DNA from: Phycisphaerales bacterium
Lineage (GTDB): Bacteria > Planctomycetota > Phycisphaerae > UBA1845
Length of the DNA stretch: 17,526 nt
Assembly (NCBI GenBank): GCA_020639115.1
Contig: JACKHG010000062.1
Coordinates: 1 to 17,526, forward strand
Reading direction: 5' to 3'
Made by a program: the position numbers and the translations under genes. How positions within the stretch are numbered: the stretch's first letter is position 1; every line of letters starts with the position of its first letter. The notes under the pieces are model-generated. The model saw only the letters and a list, made by a program, of their open reading frames with translations, was not told the origin of the DNA and did no database searches. Of this stretch, positions 7,923 to 16,454 are shown one piece after another.

Positions 7923-8502
7923 GGGTCACCTCCTTGCCGCCGCCGGAGCGGCCGGGCGCGAGTCCGAACAGGATCGCGGCGACGACCACGCCGCTCGCGA
8001 ACATGCTCACGAAGAAGGTCCAGCTCGAGACCGCGAGTTGAAGTCCGCCGGAGATCCCGTGGCCGCTGGTGCAGCCGCCGGCCATGCGCGCGCCGAAGAG
8101 CAGGATGAACCCGCCCGCGAACGCCGTGGCGTAGCGCTTGGCGACCGACGGACCGAACCGTTCGGCCCACACGGACGGCACGCGCTCGGTTCGGAACGTC
8201 CCCCCGAGCCACGCCGCGAGGAAGGCCCCGGCCACGAGGGCGAAGTCCAGGGCCATCTGCCAGTCGAAGACCGGCTTGAAGCCGGTCGCTCCGGCCTTGG
8301 CCCCGTACTCCTTGACGAAGTACGCGTTGGCGGCGACGTGCTCCGGTGCAACCGCGCCCGCGATCGCACCTGCCGCACCGACGAACGAGGTGCTCGTGCC
8401 GAGCGCCTTCCCCATGAAGTAGAAGGTGGCCCAGCTCAGGACGCCGATTCCGGCGCCGACGAGATAGGGGGACCAGCGGGGCTTGCGACAGATGGAGAGC
8501 AT
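7915..8502 (-). CDS. YeeE/YedE family sulfur-compound transporter half (PmpA-like)
   Basis: I take ATG 8500-8502 as start, giving 195 residues. It follows AGGAGG (8513-8518 on the minus strand) by ten bases, and its sequence SPYLVGAGIGVLSW opens the first helix. A further-upstream ATG at 8554-8556 adds 18 residues that do not look like family sequence. The signature GGCTSGHGISG is at about 142-152 with Cys144. Hydrophobic segments lie near 12-32, 36-52, 80-100, 124-142 and 155-175. Together with the overlapping downstream gene it would make a complete transporter for thiosulfate-like sulfur species in the inner membrane. No rhodanese, persulfide dioxygenase or ArsR/CsoR-type regulator, often found with such pairs, is visible nearby. 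Confidence 0.88.
   Translation of the reverse strand: MLSICRKPRWSPYLVGAGIGVLSWATFYFMGKALGTSTSFVGAAGAIAGAVAPEHVAANAYFVKEYGAKAGATGFKPVFDWQMALDFALVAGAFLAAWLGGTFRTERVPSVWAERFGPSVAKRYATAFAGGFILLFGARMAGGCTSGHGISGGLQLAVSSWTFFVSMFASGVVVAAILFGLAPGRSGGGKEVTRV
7926..7933 (-). promoter_or_regulatory. Strong ribosome binding site of the second transporter half
   Basis: GGAGGTGA on the minus strand, a near-full anti-16S match, five bases from the GTG at 7920-7922. It lies inside the end of the upstream gene and fixes the GTG as start, supporting translational coupling. Confidence 0.85.
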
Positions 8503-8512
8503 GGCAGAGAAG

Positions 8513-8518
8513 CCTCCT
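8513..8518 (-). promoter_or_regulatory. Ribosome binding site of the first transporter half
   Basis: AGGAGG on the minus strand, ten bases before ATG 8500-8502. Spacing is a little long, but it is the only strong site nearby and argues against the ATG at 8554-8556. Confidence 0.7.
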
Positions 8519-8964
8519 GAAGAGGATGTGGAGCAGCCGACTGCCGAAAGCCGCAACCAATGGGCATCCGACTCCGGCCGTTGCGGACTGGTCCGGTGCC
8601 GATTGGAGGGGGCTCAAGGCGCCGAGGTTTCGAATGAGCGGTCGCAAGGCGACGCGTCGAGTGCCCCCGATGTCTTCAGGTCGAACCTGGCGCCCTTGAG
8701 CCCGCCTGGGTCGGCGCAGCTGACGAACCCGTCGCCACGCGGATCCACCGCGAAGGCAAGCGAGTTCGGGCTCACCGGGGTTCGGCAACGCCTCCAAGAC
8801 TGATTCCTACCTGCGGACCGCGCCATTCGTCTCCGCGCTCCAGACCGATTCCGCGATGATCCGAGGCCGAAACGCGCAGAGGACCCGCAACTCTTGTCGC
8901 AGGTCCTCCGCGGCGTGCTTGACCCGTTCCCGGGTGGACACCGGGGTCGAGCGAATTGGAATGC
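8519..8964. other. Gene-free stretch with one short inverted repeat
   Basis: About 450 bases upstream of the transporter pair and downstream of the dockerin tail. Short frames exist (for example 8614-8826 on the minus strand) but none is recognisable. CAGGTCGAACCTG at 8677-8689 is a perfect five-base inverted repeat around CGA. The promoter of the transporter pair should lie here, but I cannot place it. Confidence 0.4.
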
Positions 8965-9120
8965 TCAGCGCGAACCGTCAAGGCATCCCCAGTTGGCGAG
9001 CAGCTCGCCCAGGTCCGCCCCGTCCACGATGCCGTCGTGATTGAGATCGATGATCGGATCGGAGGAGCCCCAGGCCGAGAGAAGCAGGCCGAGGTCGGCC
9101 CCGTCACGCAGCCGTCGAGA
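8965..9120 (-). pseudogene. Severed dockerin-like tail of the Cys-rich secreted protein
   Basis: Immediately after the TGA at 9121-9123 the same frame resumes with GADLGLLLSAWGSSDP, a linker, then LNHDGIVDGADLGELLANWG and a TGA at 8965-8967. This is a two-repeat dockerin-like module matching the ends of other proteins in the window. The first calcium loop, DLDGCV, is read only in a shifted frame over about 9095-9120. One extra T (after GACTTC) and one missing G (GTGGACGGG to GTGACGGG) would explain both the premature stop and the recovered frame. The original gene was therefore probably 8965-11085. Confidence 0.75.
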
Positions 9121-11085
9121 TCAGAAGTCGCCGCAGGCGTAGTTGCATTCGTCCGGAACGCCGTCGCCGTTCTTGTCCGCGGACCGGCCGCTCTGGATGT
9201 CGCACAGATCAGGGGTACCGTTCCCGTTGCAGTCCGGCAGCCCAGGCTCGCAACTGTCCAGGATGCCATTGCCGTTGCAGTCCGTTGCCGTGCCATCGGC
9301 GATCTCGCAGGCGTCGAAGATGCCGTTGCCGTTGCAGTCGGTAAAGGAGAGAGGCACGACCAGCGTAACCTGGGCGCTCGACTGATCGCACTCGGTCGCG
9401 CTTACCGCGCCCGACGCCTGGACCATGAGCTGGACCGTCCCGCCTCCAGCCGCAACCGCCTGGTTGAACACCGTTGGGGCTATGGTGACGGTTGCGACTT
9501 GCGGTATCGCCGGGCAGTTCGCGCCATCCAGCCCGAACAGTGTGCCCACCACCGTCCCGCTGAGCAGAACGGTGACGAACTCCGTCGAGCCGTCGAGGTC
9601 ACCCGCCACCGCGACCTGCACCGAGACGGGTGATGACACCTGTGGAACGCCGGCGAAGTTCGCGGCCAGCGGCATGCCCGCCCCGAACGGCGACTGCGCG
9701 ATCGACGGAAGGATCGCATGGAACTGGCAGAAGTCCGGCGTGCCGTCGCCGTCGCAGTCGATCGAATCGTCCCCGCCCGGGCAGATGTCGGCGCAATCCG
9801 GCGTGCCGTCGCCGTCCGAATCAGCGGTCAACGGCACATGCACGCATGCGCCGGAGGCGGGATCGAAGCTGTCGGCCGTGCACGGATCGCCGTCGTCGCA
9901 GGGTTTCGGCGTATGCACGCACACCCCGTTCACGCACGTGTCCACGGTGCCGGGGTCGCCGTCGTCGCAGTCGATCGGCGTGTGCATGCAAATGCCGTTC
10001 TCGCACGTGTCGATCGTGCACGGGTCCCCATCGTCACAGTTCATCGGCGTATGGGTGCACACGCCGTTCACACAGACGTCGATGGTGCATGGGTCTCCGT
10101 CGCTGCAATCGACCGGCGTGTGCACGCACACTCCGTTCACGCAGGTGTCGATCGTGCACGGGTTCCCGTCGTCGCAATTCATCGGCGTGTGCACGCACAC
10201 CCCGTTCACGCATGTGTCGATCGTGCATGGGTTCCCGTCGTCGCAGTTCATCGGCGTGTGCACGCACACCCCGTTCACGCACGTGTCGATCGTGCATGGG
10301 TTCCCGTCGTCGCAGTTCATCGGCGTGCCGGCGCAGCCGCAGTCGGGCTGAATGACGTCGTTGACCGTGCACGGATTCCCGTCGTTGCACGGCGTTCCCG
10401 GCTCCGGATTGCCGCAGCCGCAGTTTCCGGGCGATACCTTGTTCGGATCGTTGGGGCATTGGTCGATGCAATCCGCCCATCCGTCGGCATCGGAGTCGAC
10501 TCCCGTCTGCACAAATATCCGGACAGCCTTGCATCGGAACCATGCCGATGACGGGTTGACGTTCGCCCGACGCACTTCCACCGTGAGGCTGTTGACGAGC
10601 GCCGCGGTCCATGGTCCGCTGGCACCGAAGTCCGCCGGCACGATCGAGTTCTGCGGTGCCGAGAACGCGTATGCGCAGTTGTCGTCGTTCGCGATCGTGG
10701 GCGATAGAAAGATCTTGCTCCCAAAGCCGGGAAGCGTGACTCTCGCCTCACACTTGCCGGTGGCTCCCATGTTGACCCTCACGAGCGCGTTGAACCGAAC
10801 CTCGCATATCCCTTGGCCTGCCGGGATCGACAGGTTCTGGAAGTTCGTCACCGTCAGCCAGCCGTTGCCCGACTCGTTGCCGGCATAGTCCGTTGTAACG
10901 CACCACTCGCCGGCGTTGCAGTCGTTCCCGTTCGGCTCGCCCGTGGCCTGGCCTTCCCTGCACCAGTCGTTGCTCGGATCGGTGATTGTGGTCGCATAGA
11001 GGTAGATGTTGTCCCCATTGACGCTCAGGGCAGGAGTCATCGGTGCGCAAGCCATCGCGAGAGCTGGGAGCAGTCGTCGTCGCAT
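9121..11085 (-). CDS. Secreted Cys-rich repeat protein with TSP3-like calcium-binding repeats
   Basis: A 654-residue frame from ATG 11083-11085, preceded by GGAAGAG. Residues 1-20 (MRRRLLPALAMACAPMTPAL) are a signal peptide. Residues about 21-195 are a beta-rich domain with scattered Cys. A TSP3-like loop, DSDADGWADCIDQCP, is at 197-211. Residues 256-418 hold seven 23-residue repeats with Cys spacing C-x5-C-x4-C-x4-C, preceded by one divergent copy at 231-254. A second TSP3-like pair follows at 422-453. Residues about 456-590 are a beta-sandwich-like domain (GDLDGSTEFVTVLLSGTVVG). The end has four DCNGNG-type loops at about 592-650. The original C-terminus was likely a dockerin-like module, now cut off at 9121. 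It is probably exported and calcium- and disulfide-stabilised. No catalytic motif is seen; an adhesion or structural role is a guess. Confidence 0.85.
   Translation of the reverse strand: MRRRLLPALAMACAPMTPALSVNGDNIYLYATTITDPSNDWCREGQATGEPNGNDCNAGEWCVTTDYAGNESGNGWLTVTNFQNLSIPAGQGICEVRFNALVRVNMGATGKCEARVTLPGFGSKIFLSPTIANDDNCAYAFSAPQNSIVPADFGASGPWTAALVNSLTVEVRRANVNPSSAWFRCKAVRIFVQTGVDSDADGWADCIDQCPNDPNKVSPGNCGCGNPEPGTPCNDGNPCTVNDVIQPDCGCAGTPMNCDDGNPCTIDTCVNGVCVHTPMNCDDGNPCTIDTCVNGVCVHTPMNCDDGNPCTIDTCVNGVCVHTPVDCSDGDPCTIDVCVNGVCTHTPMNCDDGDPCTIDTCENGICMHTPIDCDDGDPGTVDTCVNGVCVHTPKPCDDGDPCTADSFDPASGACVHVPLTADSDGDGTPDCADICPGGDDSIDCDGDGTPDFCQFHAILPSIAQSPFGAGMPLAANFAGVPQVSSPVSVQVAVAGDLDGSTEFVTVLLSGTVVGTLFGLDGANCPAIPQVATVTIAPTVFNQAVAAGGGTVQLMVQASGAVSATECDQSSAQVTLVVPLSFTDCNGNGIFDACEIADGTATDCNGNGILDSCEPGLPDCNGNGTPDLCDIQSGRSADKNGDGVPDECNYACGDF
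9832..10320 (-). repeat. Tandem 69-base repeats encoding the Cys-rich module
   Basis: Seven in-frame copies of a 69-base unit encode the 23-residue Cys-rich repeat, with first-position Cys at residues 258, 281, 304, 327, 350, 373 and 396. The first three copies (about 10115-10320) encode identical peptides and differ by only a few bases, while later copies diverge. The copy at residues 373-395 has Gly where the second Cys is expected. The pattern suggests recent expansion by unequal exchange or slippage at the N-terminal end of the array. Confidence 0.9.
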
Positions 11086-11900
11086 TCCTACTCTTCCTTT
11101 CTAGCTAGGGAGATTCCATGGAACCCATCCGTGCTCGAGAACGCAGGAGACAAGGCCACAAGCAAGCGACGGGCGTCCTCGTGGCACACACGCCGCTTGA
11201 CTACGTCCGCGAAGGGCGTTCTGCCGAGATTGCAGGTCAAAGTGGGAAGGGTGCCAGTCGGACGAAACCTGAGGAGACGATCGCGCCAGCGCTTGAGGCT
11301 GGTCGCTCATCCGCGAGCAGAAGCAGAGGCTCGATCACTCCGGGAACGACGAATGCAGACAGTCCTCGAGACGGACCAAGAACCACGCCACACGAGACCC
11401 GTTCGGTCGATCGCGGCGAATGCCGCAGCCGTTGGCCCTCATCCAATGCGTTGTCTCCAACTCAGCGCGGAAGTTGAATCTTGCGAACATGCACAACATG
11501 GGCGCTCGCACTTCCGTCGGGCCATGGGTTCGTTCGCCGCACCGTGTTCGGTCGACAAGCATTCGTGAACACCGGATCGAGCACCGGGAGCCGTCCATCG
11601 ACGGATCGCCTGCCCGCACCGACGCCGGCGAGTGCCAATCGTGGATCAGTCGGCCTCGCCGGCGAAGCCCTCCGTAGCTGGTAATGGTGGCGGATCGCGA
11701 CCGTTCGCCGGAATTGGCGTGGAGATCGAACAGGATCGACTCGTGATCGTCGCGGCCAAGGTGCCGGTCTTGCTGCCCGGCGGGAAGTCGCGAGAATGTC
11801 GGACGGCTCGCCGTGGCTGGACCGGGGCGATCGCGTTCGAACCGTCGCAGCCAAGAGAACGCGGGGCATTCCGAGGCGTTGACACGAGGGGACGTCGGCA
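11086..11900. other. Gene-free stretch of ~815 bases
   Basis: Between the divergently oriented secreted protein (-) and the sigma factor remnant (+). Several open frames of 60-120 codons exist on both strands, but I recognise no domain. CTAGCTAG at 11101-11108 is a perfect eight-base palindrome close to the secreted-protein start. Given the decay next door, further gene remnants could be present but are not readable to me. Confidence 0.4.
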
Positions 11901-12577
11901 ATGCAGCAGCCGTTTGGAAGCCCGGAGTCGGAGCGGTCGGTCGGTCCCGAGGGGGAGGGCGCTCGAGGCACCACACCGAGCTGGGATCCGGACTTCCCCG
12001 AGGCAGTGCCGTTCGGGGAGTTCTACGCCCGCCTCCGGGCGATTGCAGAGGCGCTCCTGCGCCGCGAGAGGCCCGACCACACGCTCCAGACCACTGAACT
12101 GGTGCACGAGGCCTATTTGCGGATGGGCGACCATCCTGCGGTCCGGTCGGGACCCAAGGCACTGCTCTACGCGATCGCGTCGAAGGTCCTGAGGGATGTG
12201 CTTGTCGACCACGCGCGGCGGCGCGGCCAGGTCAAGCGCGGTGCTGGCTGGCGGCGCGTGGCCTTGGAGGTTGCCGAGACGTCGCGGGCGGCGCCGTCGC
12301 GCACCTACGACCTGGATGATGCGCTCGTACGGCTCGCCGCCATGAGCGGCAGTCGCAGGTCATCGAGATGCGGTTCTTCGGCGGCATGAGCAATCAGGAC
12401 ATCTCTGGCGCGCTCGGCGTGAGCGCCAGAACCATCACCGACGATGCCGCGGCCGCCATCGCCTGGCTGCGAGCCGAACTCGCAGGACGCGAACTGCCGC
12501 CGTTGCACCAAAGCGCTGGGAACAGTTTCTGGGGGAAGAACGGTCAGAGCGACGGAGCACTCGTCGACGCCGCCTGA
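11901..12577 (+). pseudogene. Frameshifted ECF sigma factor (planctomycete-type, TIGR02999-like)
   Basis: ATG at 11901, with GAGGGGA about eight bases upstream. Residues 38-76 match sigma region 2 of this subfamily: LRRERPDHTLQTTELVHEAY, then LRMGD. Then come LLYAIASKVLRDVLVDHARR (88-107) and KRGAGWRRVAL, both hallmarks. The frame breaks near residue 148 (about 12345). Region 4 continues in another frame: RQSQVIEMRFFGGMSNQDIS and GALGVSARTITDD, to TGA 12575-12577. A four-base loss in a GAGCGAGCG-like stretch would explain the shift. Such sigma factors direct RNA polymerase to a small regulon and often precede a Ser/Thr kinase, as here, with four bases between the genes. As read, the product lacks region 4 and could not recognise a -35 box. 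Confidence 0.85.
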
Positions 12578-12581
12578 CCGC

Positions 12582-14884
12582 ATGTTCCACAAGGCGCGGG
12601 GCATGATCCCTGAGGAGCGCTTTCGCCTGCTCGCCGCCGTCGCGCACGAGGAAGCTGCATTGGGGGCGGAGCTCGATCGCATGCTCTCGGCCGTTCGGTC
12701 CGGCGACGACTTGTGCGAGGGTGCCGAGTTGGTGCCAATGTTCGGCGCGGAATTCGACCTGGCCAAGATCGTGGGTGCCGTACTCGATGCTCCAGGGCAA
12801 GAAATGCCCGGCCAGTCGGTCCGTTCCGGATCGTGCAGGAGATCGGTCGGAGGCTCTGTTCGCCCGCGTATACTCTCGCCGAGCAGGATCGACCAGTCGG
12901 CGCGGATCGCGCTCAGAGTCTCCAGCCCTGCAGGCGGCGGAAGTGGTGGCACGGTTCGAACGCGAGCGTCAGGCCTTGGCGCGGCTCGAGAGCCCGGGGA
13001 TCGCACGACTCTTCGAGGCCGGCCAGGACGATGGCCACCTGTGGATGGCGATGGGTTCGTGGGACGGGACCGATCTTGATAGTCTGCGGAGTGCCGGCTC
13101 CTGAAGCGGACGGGCGACTTCTGCCTGATGAGAGATTTTGCCACGCCTCCAGCACGGCATCGCCGTGGCGTGATCCATCGCGATCTCAAGCCGAGCAACG
13201 TGCTGGTCGGCGACGGCGATGGCGAGCAGGGTCGCGTGGTAAAGGTGATCGACTTCGGCGTCGCCAAGGCCGTTCCAGGCCACGAGGCGGACTGCTCGCG
13301 GACGCCTCGTTCGAGACCGTGGACGGTCAGATTGTCGGCACCCCGACCTACACATGCCCCGAGCAGCTCGACGGACGAATTCTCGCCGCTGACGCACGCA
13401 GCGACGTCTATGCCCTCGGTGATGCTGCACGAGCTGGTGTGCGGCCATCGCCCAACCGACCTGGAGGCGGTATCTCCACAGGCATCGCCGGCCCTTCCGA
13501 GTGCCGCCCATGATCCGCTTCCCCTAATGTCAGCCAGCCCGCGGCGACGCGATCTCTCGAGACCGTGACGGAATAGTCCTCGCTGCCGACCGGATCGGCT
13601 GCGGGTCGCCAGCGGGATCTCGCCAACGGCTCGAGCACGTTCTGGACGGCTCCCGTCGGCGTCACGGAGGACCGGTTCGGGGGCGGATCCTGCGTTGGTC
13701 ACGGCGGCGAACTGCGGCAGCGCGGCGGCGATCGTCATCGCTGGCCTGGGCCTGCGGCGGTGCTCGTCCTCCTCGTCCTCCTCCTTCAGGAAAGCGGGCG
13801 GAGAAACCACGATCTGCGGGAGTCGGTGCGGCGACCTGGCGGCCGTTCCGAGGCGCAACACGCTGTCTTCGGGGCGATGGACGAAACTCTGACCGCACTG
13901 GGCAGTCGAAGACTCTTCTCGCGCGACGCCGAGTGACCTCGACCTGATTCGAACCCGAGCCGAAACTCACAGGGGCGCCTCACGACACCAATGGTGGAGG
14001 GGGCGCGTCGACGATGCGGCACCGCTTCGCATCGAGGGCGATGGGTGTAGGGAGCGGATGGCGGCTCTCGATCGGAGTCGATCGACGACAGGCTTTCGCT
14101 CGATCACGATGGTGCTCCTCGGCGACGTCGCGAAGGCCCGCGGCGAGCTGGGTCGGCCGATCGCGCTTTCTCGTATGCGCAAGAGTTCAGGCGGAAGTTG
14201 CCGCGCCGCCCATCCAGAGGTTCGGCGGGTACGACTGCTGCTCATCGAAAGCCGCTGGCGGCGATCGGTCCCTCGCGTTCGTTCTGGGACGCGATGCCGA
14301 GGCGGAGGCACAGCTCGAGGGGATGATCACGGCAATCCGCAGCGAACTCGCGGCGACGCCAGACCGATCAGCGCACTCAGAGTACCAGTGGCGGAACATG
14401 CTCCGACAGGCGATGCGGCTCGAGTTGGGCCGACGGTATGTCGAGGCCGCTTCACTCACATGGCCACGCTCGAGAGCGTCGCCATGCAGCTCCCCGACTG
14501 ACCCGGCGATCAGGAGCTCTTCTCGATCTGCAGGATGGCCCACGGTGCGGCCCAGCGATTTCGGCTCGGCGACAACCTTGGCCAGGGCTCGATCGGTGCT
14601 CGAAGTCGGTCGGTCGCTCGTCGATGCGGCTCGAGCGTGCGATCCCGCGAACGTCCAGGTCGATGCGATCCGAATCGAACGAGCGTCGCAGGAGATCCAG
14701 CTCGCTGGATGGAACGCGACCTTATCAGCACTGCGGAGCGCGCTTGGCGAGAAGCGAGCGGCTCGCACGACGATTGCGATCGCGCGATCCTCGCGACCTG
14801 CTCTGGCAGCAGTACCTCGACCACCTCGGCGGGCGCTGGGGAGATCGAAGGCGATCGAACGGGCTCCGGGCTTGCGGCATCTGA
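12582..14884 (+). pseudogene. Multiply frameshifted Hanks-type Ser/Thr protein kinase with TM and repeat tail
   Basis: Kinase motifs occur in the right order but in changing frames. ATG 12582 opens IPEERFRLLAAVAHEEAALG. GPFRIVQEIG (about 12818) begins the P-loop, whose Gly-rich GGMG is lost. ALRV appears where the catalytic Lys of ALKV is expected. RFERERQALARLESPGIARL is at about 12955-13015. HRDLKPSN is at 13176-13199, DFGVAK at 13251, and GTPTYTCPEQ at 13337-13366. VYALG and MLHELVCGHRPTDLE follow in different frames. A hydrophobic helix is readable near 13728-13790. Then DLRESVRR, AVFGAMDETLTALGS and LAFVLGRDAEAEAQLEGMIT suggest a helical TPR-like sensor tail, ending near LLWQQYLDHLGG and TGA 14882-14884. 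At least four shifts lie in the kinase domain alone. It would have been a membrane-anchored signalling kinase paired with the sigma factor. No functional kinase can be translated as read. Confidence 0.85.
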
Positions 14885-14944
14885 TGCCTCGTTGGTGCGG
14901 AGCGTTGCGTGCATCGGCAGGACCAACGGCGAGCTCTGACCTGC

Positions 14945-16122
14945 TCACCCGACGCTGAAGGCGGGCCGCCCGAAGTGTCTCCAGCCGCCGGCTGCCCTTC
15001 CGGCACCGCGTTCGTCGCCATTACCGGCGCGCCGGGATACAGCCGCTCGTTCCCTTCCACGACGACCAGGTCGCCCGGGCGCAGCTGGCGACTCGAGACC
15101 GCGGCCCGGTCGCCGAACTCGAAGAGCACGTCGAGCGATGCGGATGCGGCCGCCCCCGGGCCTTCCGGGCCGCCGCGGACCACGTAGACGAACGTTCCCG
15201 TGGGCCCGCGCATGATGGCGTCGCGGGCGACGGTCAGGCGCGGCTGCACTTGGCTCGTCGGCACCCATGCCGTCAACGACATGCCGGGCTTGAAGATGCC
15301 CTGGTCGGGCAGGACGGCGACGATCGGAAACGTGCGCGATGGCGATCCGACGGGCACGGTGTGACGCTCTTCAGCTTCGACCATCCGCCCGTGGTGCCGA
15401 TCTCCGCCGCACCGCCGCGCGGGCGCTATCGTCCTTGTCGCCCGCGGCGTTCACGAGGCGACCAGCGCGCAGCGTTCTCCTGGGGAATGTCGATCCAGGC
15501 CTCGACCGATCCGGTCGAAACGAGGTCGACGATCGTGTCGCCTTCGGCCACCCATGCGCCGACTTCCGGCGTCACCGCCACCACCACGCCGTCGAACGGC
15601 GACTTGATCACCATGTCGTCGAGGCGAGCCTGAAGCAGGCCGGCCCGCGCCTTCGCCACCATGATCGACACCGTCGCCTGCGCCAGGCGTGCCTTGGCGG
15701 CGGAGACCTCCGACGCCGCGTCGGCAAGCTCCTTGGGATTCGCGGCGCTGCGCTGGGATGCGTCGAGCAGGGCGTCGTAGTCGGTCTGCGCCTGCACCAG
15801 CAGCGTCTCCCGCTCCTCGCGCTGAGCCTCGGCGAGTTCGACCGCGGCGTTCGCCTCCGCGACGAGGTACGTGAGCCGGTCGCCGTCGAGGCGGCACAGC
15901 ATCGCCCGCCTTCCGCGGCACCTTCCCGCGCGGCATCGCGATGACGATGCCGCCTTCCCGCGTGGCCACGAGCGTGCGCTGAACGGCCCGCAACTCGCCC
16001 GTCACCCGCCGTTGGTCCTGCACCGGTTCCTCGCGCACGGCATCGACACGAACCGGCGCGGGAGGCGGGCCCTGGGCGAGCGCCGGTCGGGCCGCCGCCA
16101 CGGCGGCGACGATCCAGAGCAT
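14945..16122 (-). pseudogene. Frameshifted RND periplasmic adaptor (HlyD/AcrA-like membrane fusion protein)
   Basis: A signal-like start at ATG 16120-16122 (MLWIVAAVAAARPALAQ) may extend upstream to give a basic n-region. QRRVTGELRAVQRTLVATRE leads to GGIVIAMPRGK and a break near 15900-15940. Another frame continues with CRLDGDRLTYLVAEANAAVE, a long coiled-coil hairpin (about 15640-15880), then the lipoyl half IKSPFDGVVVAVTPEVGAWV and the barrel strand EAWIDIPQENAA. A second break, with probably more than one indel, lies about 15385-15470. The C-terminal half then reads FPIVAVLPDQGIFKPGMSLT, DAIMRGPTGTFVYVV and LRPGDLVVVEGNERLYPGAP. The end is uncertain; TGA near 14945 is chosen. Adaptors join an RND pump to the outer-membrane channel. 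It would be the natural partner of the permease at 1662-5039, about 10 kb downstream on the same strand, but that pairing is inferred. Confidence 0.85.
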
Positions 16123-16454
16123 CGCCGGGATCAAGGCAAGGCCGACTCGAACATGGGATTCGGCGCAACGAGACGACACGGTTCTTCGGAGCACTTGGAG
16201 CCTTCTCGAAGGGGCGGAGGCGAACACGGGCGACGGGAGAGCAAGTGTAGCGGTGGACGGAACTTCGCGGTGGCCAGCACCATCGACCCCGGGGCGCGCG
16301 GGAGAAACCCGGCGAATGTGTGGATTGAAATCCCGATAGGGGGTTGCATCGGGGCCCGGGACGAACAGAATGGAGTCGGGATGCCGGTTCGGGCAGTGGG
16401 GCCCGTTGTGTCGCACGGGACCGGCCCCATCCTGAGCTGGCGTGGGGGATCTTC
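16123..16454. other. Divergent intergenic region
   Basis: About 330 bases between the adaptor (-) and the next secreted protein (+). TACACT at 16244-16249 on the minus strand could be a -10 box for the adaptor, but no matching -35 is evident. A GC-rich imperfect hairpin lies at 16398-16428. No gene is recognised. Confidence 0.4.
16398..16428 (+). other. Imperfect GC-rich hairpin upstream of the secreted protein gene
   Basis: GGGGCCCGT (16398-16406) can pair with ACGGGACCGGCCCC (16415-16428), leaving a bulge of five bases and an eight-base loop. No T-run follows, so it is not a typical intrinsic terminator. It would lie in the 5' leader about 27 bases before the ATG at 16455. Function unknown, and chance is possible in GC-rich DNA. 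Confidence 0.3.

Noticed and set aside
8614..8826. Short minus-strand frame (AFAVDPRGDGFVSCADPGG) between the transporter pair and the dockerin tail
   Set aside because: Faintly protein-like but too short and unrecognised, with no ribosome site; not strong enough to call a gene.
9832..10320. CRISPR-like regular repeats
   Set aside because: The 69-base period has no unique spacers and is explained by in-frame protein repeats.
9425..10351. Plus-strand frame with repetitive THTPFTHVSIVHGSPSSQ-like translation
   Set aside because: Repetition is the antisense reading of the Cys-rich repeat gene; no signal peptide or domain of its own.
12305..13861. 518-codon minus-strand frame across the kinase remnant
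   Set aside because: No domain; the plus strand carries ordered kinase motifs.
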